10,231 bases of DNA. Source: Discostella pseudostelligera (lineage: Eukaryota; Bacillariophyta; Thalassiosirophyceae; Thalassiosirales; Thalassiosiraceae). The DNA is taken from positions 1-10,231 of the forward strand of contig JALLBK010000597.1 in the NCBI GenBank assembly GCA_036940085.1, in the 5' to 3' direction. Within the stretch, counting starts at the first letter, position 1. Every line of letters begins with the position of its first letter. The notes under the pieces were generated by a model. That model was not told the origin of the DNA, ran no database searches, and was given only the letters and a program-made list of their open reading frames with translations. Of this stretch, positions 1 to 6,287 are shown one piece after another. Position numbers and translations under genes: made by a program.

Positions 1-223
1 ACAGCGAAATTTAGGGATTCCTAAGTGGAGGACCTTGTTGCTATTATTATATAATGAATGATTGCTAATACAACTATAACGTTTGATAAATCTATTGCGT
101 AGACCAATTAACTCAGATTAGTTCCTAACTAAACATACCAACGCTTGGCTTTACCTCACTTTCACTTAGAAGCGCTCACTGCTTTCACCATTCAACGAAG
201 AATAAATGCAACATGCAGAACAA
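1..223. other. 3' flank of the phosphate transporter gene
   Basis: This AT-rich stretch lies downstream of the transporter stop codon (transporter on the minus strand) and probably holds its 3' UTR and polyadenylation region. I see no coding potential, RNA gene or clear canonical AATAAA signal on the minus strand. A short AT run near 45-57 (TATTATTATATAATG) is the only low-complexity element. Confidence 0.4.
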
Positions 224-2503
224 TTACTGTTGCCTTCCTTCGGAACGATTAGTTTCATCAAGGGCCTTTTCTACTTCTTTCAATATATTCAAAGCCCACT
301 TTGGATCGTATTCACCGTGTCTTCCCGACATCCTCTCATATAGCGACAAATGCTTAGGATCGTTAAGTTTTCCTTTGTACTCATCAAGACGACCCTCAAG
401 GAACAACTCTAATTGAGCATCATGTTCAGAGAGTGAAACATGAGTAAGATCAACAGAGAAGATCAGAGAGAAGATAGTTCCAACAACGCAAGTCACTCCA
501 CAGACGTAAAAAATTTGGGCTGAAGTTAGAGAATGAAAGACGATTGTTGCCGTCAAAGCGCCAGCTTTTCCCAAGAACGCGGAAACTGTAATGCAATCGC
601 ATGTGAGAACAGATCAATTTGGATGAGCAAGATCCTTCACTAAATAACTTACTTCCATGACAAGTACCACGCAGCTCCGTTGGATACGTTTCTGCGGCCA
701 TGACATACGTTGTAACATTTGGGCCAAAGTTGACGACGAAACTACTGAAGAAGTACAGGAACATGAGCACCTGCGGGCTCGTCTTATTAAATACCGCTCC
801 AGCGGTAAGGAAGATAATACCGCAAAGCATGAAGGAAAAGCACTGTAGCTTCAATCGGCCTACCCTTGGCATGTCAATAACTTTCGCTGCACAATAGTAA
901 CCAACAAGTCCACACAGATTGTTCACCAATAAATATCCATTCAGTGTGATTAAATCTCCATCCGGGTTAACTGAGGTATGATAACGATGGAAATTGTTAC
1001 GACTGTAAGACGGAGTGCAATTGGATATTACGAGTGCTGGTGCAAGTAGCCTTACTCTGAGAGAAAATAGGTCCACTGAAGAGCTTCAGCCCGTAGAATG
1101 CAATATCAACAAGGAACCAACTTCCACCAGTTCCAACGAGACGAGGTGCTGAACGAGCATCCAGTGTGAGATACATTTCAATTAACAGATGCACACAATT
1201 GAGAAGAAATTCACAACATACCGTAGAACTTCAGGATCTTGAATATACTCAGCTTTGCTTCACGACGCTGTTTACGCGCAAGCAAGCGCTTGTGTCCGTC
1301 TCCTTCCTCCAGAATAAGTGCTCGATAAACCAACATCATGATAACGAATATCATACCGATGAAGTAAAAGGAGCGCCAGATTGCATCAAGTGCTTCGTAA
1401 TCTTGCCCAGCTGGGTTATGGCCATCGACATCACACTCTACCGTCGTCTGATCACCGAAATAAATCAAGCAAAGCAAAAAGATCGATCCAGTAACAGCAC
1501 CCACGCCTTGCATTGCAAATACAATCGAGATAGTTTCACCTCGTCGAACAGCTCTCTCCTTTTCACGCAGTACCCTGAGTTGGTGCTTTGCATAGTCATC
1601 CATGGAAGCCCCCTCCATAGATTCGATATGATGAGATGCTGCATTGGCTGCCGTCAACGGGTACTCTCCACCAACACCAAACCCAAAAACAAAGAAGAAA
1701 ATGTCGAAGAGGATGAACACCATATTGAAACTCGGATTCTTGTAGAATGTCATCATTGCAACACCAACGACTTGAAAGGATGCAGTGAGCATACCAGCAA
1801 TGTGACGTCCCATGATGTCAGCAACTTTACCAAAGGTTATCATACCAAGCATGATACCTGCGAACTCCGCATACGATACACCACCCGTAACGGAATTGTT
1901 ACAAAGGAATTCATCTCTATACGTTCCATCGGCATTGCACTGTTCACTCGCTCCACATGTGGCGGGTGTATTCGAGAAGATTTCGCAGCAATTGATATTC
2001 TCTGGACATATTGCTTCATGGCCAACTGAAAAACAAGTGGGCATTGCCGAGTGCCAGATGGTCTTAATCTGACCGGTAGTGATGATAATATACGCCTCCA
2101 CGAACATGCCTATGCCCGCAAGACAGAGCGCACCGAACCATGTCAATCTGGCCTTGGTACTGCCCGCCTCGAAACGGTTGGGTAGGTCTGATGTTGCACT
2201 GTTCATCGATAGATGTAGACCTTCGGCGAGGAAGACGGAGTGTACATGTGGGCCCAATTTACTGTGTGGTTTGTTGTCGAGGAGCAAACGATGTAGTGCA
2301 TGAGAATACACTAACAATTTATTATACAATCAAAGTACTGCTACTCGATCGGTGTTGAAAAATGGATAACATACTTACTTTCGGTTGAACGGCAGGCTTG
2401 GACTGGCGCCGCCGCTGGAAGCAAAGCTGGAAGCATTGACCTTGTGTCCGTCATTGTCGACGAAATCATGCGTCTCGTCGAATATCTTGTCGGCCGGCTC
2501 CAT
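224..2503 (-). CDS. MFS inorganic phosphate:H+ symporter (PHO84/PHT1 family), 5 exons
   Basis: This gene probably encodes a plasma-membrane importer of inorganic phosphate. Proposed exons on the minus strand are 2503-2379, 2261-1222, 1148-1056, 970-653 and 585-224. The four introns (117, 73, 85 and 67 nt) all have GT-AG ends, and phases 2,1,1,1 rejoin into one 645-residue frame. The start is supported by an in-frame TGA six codons upstream. The protein shows the MFS loop motif GKVADIMGRHIAG (186-198), the family signature as GGEYPLT (239-245), AMQGVGAVTG (291-300), WFLVDIAFYG (399-408), FGPN (501-504) and AAETYPTELRGTCHGIS (511-527). By recalled alignment to fungal PiPT, phosphate-contact positions are kept: Tyr242, Gln293, Trp399, Asp403, Tyr407 and Asn504. 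Two acids usually Asp in the family appear as Glu97 and Glu241. A loop with seven Cys (about 118-162) follows the first membrane segment. No SPX domain is visible. Family assignment is firm; affinity and coupling ion are not known. Confidence 0.93.
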
Positions 2504-2612
2504 TGCTACTGTCTCTTTTCAATGATGTCGACCTATTATCGTTGAAATGTATGAACTCATACGGCCATTGCACAAGTGTCGGCAGCGTAGCGGCAGCGGC
2601 AGCGGCATTATG

Positions 2613-2636
2613 TGGATGTCATGGTTGATGGTTGAT
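2613..2636 (-). promoter_or_regulatory. Shared 17-bp upstream element, copy 1
   Basis: The plus-strand word TGGATGTCATGGTTGAT (2613-2629) is repeated exactly at 6005-6021. Each copy carries two ATGGTTGAT units; here they overlap, starting 7 bp apart (2621 and 2628). The element sits about 110 bp upstream of the transporter start codon, read on the minus strand as ATCAACC-ATCAACC-ATGACATCCA. Its role as a transcription factor site or core-promoter element is inferred from recurrence and position only. Confidence 0.4.
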
Positions 2637-2879
2637 GCGGCATTTTGGATATTTTTAATCTGGATTTGACGTTAGAGGCACACATGAGAAATGAGACACA
2701 AATGAATCTCAAAAAGTTCTCCATTTTCGGATGGGTGCACTTTATGTATTGGATCCTTCGTAGAAAACGGTGACAGCTGCAGAAGCTGCGATTTCTAACC
2801 ATTTTGCGTCTTTTTGTCCGAATCTTCTTGTTCGGGTTTCAGCGAGTATGTACGAAGTTCTGATATAATTCCAAGGTTG

Positions 2880-2901
2880 TCTGGATCGCTAAAGATCCAG
2901 A
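2880..2901. repeat. Perfect inverted repeat, 8-bp arms, 6-nt spacer
   Basis: TCTGGATC (2880-2887) and GATCCAGA (2894-2901) are exact reverse complements around the spacer GCTAAA. It lies in the divergent promoter region, about 197 bp upstream of the plastid-candidate start. It could be a dimeric transcription factor site or a small hairpin in a 5' UTR. No T-tract follows it, so it is not a terminator of bacterial type. Confidence 0.55.
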
Positions 2902-2912
2902 TGGAGAAATGA

Positions 2913-2950
2913 TGACGTGTGCATGTTGCAGCGAGGAGGGCACCACGTCA
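2913..2950. promoter_or_regulatory. Inverted pair of TGACGTG / CACGTCA bZIP-type sites
   Basis: TGACGTG at 2913-2919 and CACGTCA at 2944-2950 are exact reverse complements, with centres 31 bp apart (about three helical turns). ACGT cores preceded by TG are classic bZIP/CREB-type targets, and TGACGT is the reported CO2/cAMP-responsive element of diatom carbonic anhydrase promoters. The pair lies about 150-185 bp upstream of the plastid-candidate gene, so CO2 or cAMP control of it, or of both flanking genes, is possible. The function is inferred. Confidence 0.45.
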
Positions 2951-3097
2951 CTGTGATGTGTTCTTTTTGCAGGTGCAACAAAAACAAACACATCGGCAAT
3001 CCGTCGGCACCATCACCATCACCATGAAATAAATCTGTCATGTCTCATAATCCCATCCATCGGTGGGTCCAACGACAACACTACAACACCATACACC

Positions 3098-4312
3098 ATG
3101 GTGTCGACCCGTTCCTACGCCCTGTCCCTCGGCGCCTGCTGCGCCGCTGGCAGCAGTAGCAGCACGTTTGCATTTCACCCGCCAACCATTTCTGTCTCGC
3201 AGCGTAAACCGGTCGTCAGTACAACCTCCTCTTCCTCAAAGCTTGGTCAATATCGCGACGTCCGAGGATCCTTCGACGATCCCTTCTCACCCCAACCAGT
3301 TCGTCGGAATGGACCTATGCCACCACCTGGTCCTCGTCGTTCATTCGGAGAGCCCTCTATTGACCTCAATGGTCAAATCTCCGATCGGCAATCAAATCTC
3401 GCCTATCAACGAACACCATCGGTCAATGAAGATCATCGTGGCTTTGACATGGATCGACGATTTTCCCAACGTCCATCACCAGAAAACAATATGCAACCAC
3501 GAAGATCGTGGTGGGAAAGTGACACTCCGTACAGCAATGATCGTATCCAGGGTGGTTCTCGACACACCTATCATGCACCCTACTCTCGGGATGCCTCTCA
3601 CATTTTTCTCGAATCCGATGGACGACCTATCGATGTCGAATTGGAATTATGGGATGGACCGAACAATACACCCACCAAGCTAAAGGTATATTCGGAAGAT
3701 GGTAGAATGAGACCGATCAATGCCATGGTGGAAAATCCATTACGTGGTATGCGTGATAATACATTGAGTGTACGGAATACCGGTCCAATGGAGTTTCCAA
3801 TTAGTGGTGGTGTGAGCAGTTTGGGTGGACCAAGAATGATGAGCAGAGGTGGACTTGCGGGTGACGAAAGTGCCTACCTTTCCGAGAATGTCGATTCTCT
3901 CGGTGGATTTACACGTCCATCCTCCCCCTCCATGAAACGAGGAGAACGTGTCCAAGGCGGAGCACTCCGTACCTTTCCCCTTGATTACTCCATCGAGGCT
4001 GTCCAAGTGACCATTACAACTCAAGGTTTACCCATGATGGCCAAGGTAGAATTATGGGGTACGAGTTCGCACATAAAACAAATTGCGGAGATCTATAATG
4101 ATAACGGACAGACACGACCATTTGCGGCAATACTCGATGTACCCGGTGGTTCGAATACTGTGGCGATTTATAATACAGGCCCGATGGAATATCCGATTGA
4201 GGTAGTGGTTGAGCCGATTGCACGGATGGAAGGGTGGGATGGACGGGAGGATGAGAGGGTAGGTGGGAGTTTGTCACCGTGGAATGAACGGAGAAATCTT
4301 CCACCATGGTGA
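3098..4312 (+). CDS. Probable plastid-targeted protein with a duplicated domain of unknown function
   Basis: This is an intronless 404-residue protein that I do not recognise as a named family. The start is in good context (CACCATGG). The N-terminus (1-25) resembles a secretory signal peptide, with a small hydrophobic core ending in SSTFAFHPP. Cleavage before Phe24 or Phe26 would leave a Phe-led, Ser/Thr-rich, basic stretch, the pattern of diatom bipartite plastid leaders. Residues 50-160 are Pro/Arg/Ser-rich and look disordered. Two diverged copies of a roughly 75-residue, probably beta-rich unit follow: about 165-238 and 295-372. Shared landmarks are ELELWDG/KVELWGT, KVYSEDGRMRP/EIYNDNGQTRP, and NTLSVRNTGPMEFPI/NTVAIYNTGPMEYPI. 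The linker (239-294) is Gly/Ser-rich. The gene is head-to-head with the phosphate transporter and tail-to-tail with Bud32. Location is inferred from the leader; biochemical role is unknown. Confidence 0.85.
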   Translation: MVSTRSYALSLGACCAAGSSSSTFAFHPPTISVSQRKPVVSTTSSSSKLGQYRDVRGSFDDPFSPQPVRRNGPMPPPGPRRSFGEPSIDLNGQISDRQSNLAYQRTPSVNEDHRGFDMDRRFSQRPSPENNMQPRRSWWESDTPYSNDRIQGGSRHTYHAPYSRDASHIFLESDGRPIDVELELWDGPNNTPTKLKVYSEDGRMRPINAMVENPLRGMRDNTLSVRNTGPMEFPISGGVSSLGGPRMMSRGGLAGDESAYLSENVDSLGGFTRPSSPSMKRGERVQGGALRTFPLDYSIEAVQVTITTQGLPMMAKVELWGTSSHIKQIAEIYNDNGQTRPFAAILDVPGGSNTVAIYNTGPMEYPIEVVVEPIARMEGWDGREDERVGGSLSPWNERRNLPPW

Positions 4313-4473
4313 TGAATACATAAGTATCGCCTTTAGAATTGCTAGGGTCAGTACATTCATAAATAACGAGGCTAGCTATTACTATTGCAGCGGATAGACT
4401 AACTCACTCATGTGTAGTTGTAGGTGTCCTGCTTAGTTGTGGTTCAGCCAAAGCACTCTCTCTTCCGTGTGGT
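4313..4473. other. Convergent intergenic spacer
   Basis: These 161 bp separate two stop codons facing each other and must hold both 3' UTRs. Apart from the first copy of the 30-bp tandem duplication at its right end, I see no other structure. Confidence 0.5.
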
Positions 4474-4497
4474 TCAGCCAAAGCATTCTCTCTTCCG
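4438..4497. repeat. 30-bp tandem duplication across the Bud32 stop codon
   Basis: Two adjacent 30-bp units, 4438-4467 and 4468-4497, differ at one base (C at 4456, T at 4486). Each contains TGTGGTTCAGCCAAAGCA followed by TCTCTCTTCCG. On the minus strand the upstream unit (4468-4497) encodes the last Bud32 residues RKRECFG and the TGA. The other unit is downstream of that stop but stays in frame, so it would encode TTRKRECFG and a second TGA if read through. This looks like a recent in-frame slippage or unequal-exchange event. Confidence 0.9.
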
Positions 4498-5916
4498 ACC
4501 TCTCATCCTCACTTGTTCAAGTCGGTTTAATATCATCTTCGCAGCATGGCCATGCTTGCCCTCGCTCGGACGTGTATTTAGACATGTACCAGTGGCGGTG
4601 GCACCATCAACTTTGTCACCAAAATCGCATGATGCAGCAGCGGGCACGGTTACATCCTCTACATCATCCTTCCCAACAACAACATCGGTAGATCCATCCA
4701 AGCTAACAAAGTAATCACGATATCCATCCAACAATTCCTCCACTAACCGTTCCGAATCCGGATGGGATGATAAGAATGCCCGTTCTAATACGTACAAATC
4801 CACTGCCTTCTCTTCGGCATTGTGTTGTTGTTTGTTGGTATTGGAAGAATTGTTTGTATTAGTGGTAGTAGAAGTTGTGCTCGATGCCAATCCAAAATCG
4901 ATGAGTGCCAATTGTGGTCGCCAATCGAGTGATGATTCATTGCTGTCGTCAACATCTCCATCAATGCTTTTATTGCTGCCGTCACCACTACCGCTAGGAC
5001 TAATTGCCCAAGGGGGATTTTTGAGCATGATATTGGATGTGGTTAAATCCCCATGAATTATCCCGGCAGCATGCATCTTGCCTACCAATTGCCCAATGGT
5101 GAGTGCTACACAGAGTGTTTGTGTGTCGATGGGGGTGGTAATTCGATCTTGTTGCTTTGGTGATATTGGAGATTCATCGCCATTATCATCATCGCAATCA
5201 TTGTTGCATCGGTGTCGTTTTGTGTTTGGAGTGGTACTACTGCTATCTTCGTCTACATCAGTCGATGGTGTTGTCGAGGATGATCGATGCTCCAAATATT
5301 GTCGGACCGTACACCCTTCTATCCACTCTAAAACCAAACAAGATGATAATGGTGTTGTTGTATTGGTGTATGTGCTACCATTGATACTAGTAGCTGATGG
5401 CCAATGGGCAATTCCCAAAACGTTTGGACAGGACACACCGGCCTTCAAACAACGAATTAGTGACCGTGCTTCCCCCTTGGTACGATTTTTGGTTAATGTG
5501 GCATCAAGAGTTGGATGGCGGTATTTCTTTGAAAACCGTTCTTTGACAATGATACATGTTGGAGAAGGAGGGTGTTGTGGTGATGATGATGAGTTTGATG
5601 TTGATGCGAGATGGGTTGAGAGTTGAGAGAAGTGCATGATTTGAGGTACATGTATCCCTCCCCCGACGTGTAGAGTTCGTATGGATGATGTCATTGTTTT
5701 GTCGATACTCGCATTGTTGTTTTCGGCATGAGAGTTACTGCCATGGACTCTACCATCGGTGGTGTCATCAGTAGTACTAGCCGGAGTGGTGGTTGGCAGC
5801 ACCGGCATCGGCAGCAGCCAGATACGAGCTTCGGCTCCCTGTGAAAGTAGCTTACCGCTATTTACCTCGGCAGGCGGGGGTGGGCCATACCACTGCTTGG
5901 ATGATATTTGAGACAT
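4474..5916 (-). CDS. BUD32: Bud32/TP53RK-type atypical kinase, KEOPS/EKC complex subunit
   Basis: Bud32 (PRPK/TP53RK) is the small ATPase/kinase of KEOPS, which makes the t6A modification on ANN-decoding tRNAs together with a Kae1-type enzyme. This single-exon frame gives 480 residues. Family landmarks in order are SQGAEA (25-30), the ATP lysine in VKERFSKKYRHP (Lys125), KGEARSL with the helix-C Glu149, VLEWIEG (195-201), GKMHAAGIIHGDLTTSNIML (279-298) with catalytic Asp290 and Asn295, LALIDFG (336-342) with Asp340, EEKAVDLYVLERAF (368-381) and the basic tail VRMRGRKR (469-476). Metazoan and yeast relatives are about 250-260 residues; the excess is low-complexity Ser/Thr/Asn/Asp inserts at about 35-118, 171-192, 212-262, 303-334, 344-366 and 403-457, mostly loops of the fold. 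The start has A at -3. The repeated stop region is described separately. It shares a 371-bp promoter region with the JmjC gene. I considered these inserts as unspliced introns, but the frame is open throughout. Confidence 0.93.
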   Translation of the reverse strand: MSQISSKQWYGPPPPAEVNSGKLLSQGAEARIWLLPMPVLPTTTPASTTDDTTDGRVHGSNSHAENNNASIDKTMTSSIRTLHVGGGIHVPQIMHFSQLSTHLASTSNSSSSPQHPPSPTCIIVKERFSKKYRHPTLDATLTKNRTKGEARSLIRCLKAGVSCPNVLGIAHWPSATSINGSTYTNTTTPLSSCLVLEWIEGCTVRQYLEHRSSSTTPSTDVDEDSSSTTPNTKRHRCNNDCDDDNGDESPISPKQQDRITTPIDTQTLCVALTIGQLVGKMHAAGIIHGDLTTSNIMLKNPPWAISPSGSGDGSNKSIDGDVDDSNESSLDWRPQLALIDFGLASSTTSTTTNTNNSSNTNKQQHNAEEKAVDLYVLERAFLSSHPDSERLVEELLDGYRDYFVSLDGSTDVVVGKDDVEDVTVPAAASCDFGDKVDGATATGTCLNTRPSEGKHGHAAKMILNRLEQVRMRGRKRECFG

Positions 5917-6287
5917 TATTCTGATAGTATTCGGGAAGGCGGAGGCTCTCGATGATGGACCTATGGTTCTACTATGTCAGTACTTGTTTTGGATCCCATG
6001 GTCATGGATGTCATGGTTGATTAGCTATGGTTGATATTATGGTGATTGTGATGGTCCATGCGGGGTGGCAGGACAGTTGGATGACACTTTCTCAGTTGGC
6101 GCCACCTTTTTCTACGTCTGGTCCTGTACATGCGAGGCCAGTAGAAGTGAACTTCGTGGTTGTGGTCATCCACCTGGTCCATGTCCTTTCTGCCTTTTAG
6201 GGTCCGACTGTCTCCCGCCATAATATTTTCCTTCCACTTTTTTGACCATGGCAGACGCCGACGGATGGCGTCACCAAATGAAACATC
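5917..6287. promoter_or_regulatory. Divergent intergenic region between Bud32 and the JmjC gene
   Basis: These 371 bp separate two start codons pointing outward, so both promoters should be here. The second copy of the shared 17-bp word lies at 6005-6021. An AT-rich patch (CCATAATATTTTCC, about 6217-6230) is the only TATA-like candidate for the plus-strand gene. I see no RNA gene. Open frames crossing this region on either strand carry no recognisable protein features. Confidence 0.55.
6005..6035 (-). promoter_or_regulatory. Shared 17-bp upstream element, copy 2
   Basis: TGGATGTCATGGTTGAT at 6005-6021 matches 2613-2629 exactly. As at the first site, a second ATGGTTGAT unit follows (6027-6035), here 14 bp from the first (6013) rather than 7. 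The element lies about 89 bp upstream of the Bud32 start codon, in the same orientation relative to its gene as copy 1 is to the transporter. Function is inferred from recurrence. Confidence 0.4.

Larger units (their letters stand above)
2504..3097. promoter_or_regulatory. Divergent intergenic region between transporter and plastid-candidate gene
   Basis: These 594 bp separate two genes transcribed away from each other, so both promoters and 5' UTRs should lie here. Visible elements are a GGCAGC-type repeat (about 2581-2606), a 17-bp word also found upstream of Bud32 (2613-2629), a perfect inverted repeat (2880-2901), an inverted pair of TGACGTG sites (2913-2950) and a CACCAT repeat near 3009-3025. 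I see no plant-type P1BS phosphate-response site (GNATATNC) and no convincing TATA box. No coding sequence was credible here. Confidence 0.6.

Noticed and set aside
1166..2029. 287-codon open frame on the plus strand
   Set aside because: It lies wholly antisense to the transporter exons and introns, has no membrane, domain or compositional features of a real protein, and the opposite strand carries an unmistakable PHO84-family sequence.
2581..2606. GGCAGC-rich repeat in the first intergenic region as a regulatory site
   Set aside because: It is a short simple-sequence run with no second occurrence near another start codon; no function can be supported.
2818..2835. Small inverted repeat CCGAA ... 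TTCGG
   Set aside because: Five-base arms with an eight-base spacer are expected by chance in a region of this size.
3063..3683. 206-codon plus-strand open frame overlapping the plastid-candidate gene
   Set aside because: It is a shifted-frame shadow; the other frame holds the signal-like leader and the duplicated domain, while this one is Pro/His-rich without structure.
5078..5626. 182-codon plus-strand open frame inside Bud32
   Set aside because: It is antisense to conserved kinase motifs and is explained by the low-complexity codon content of the Bud32 inserts.
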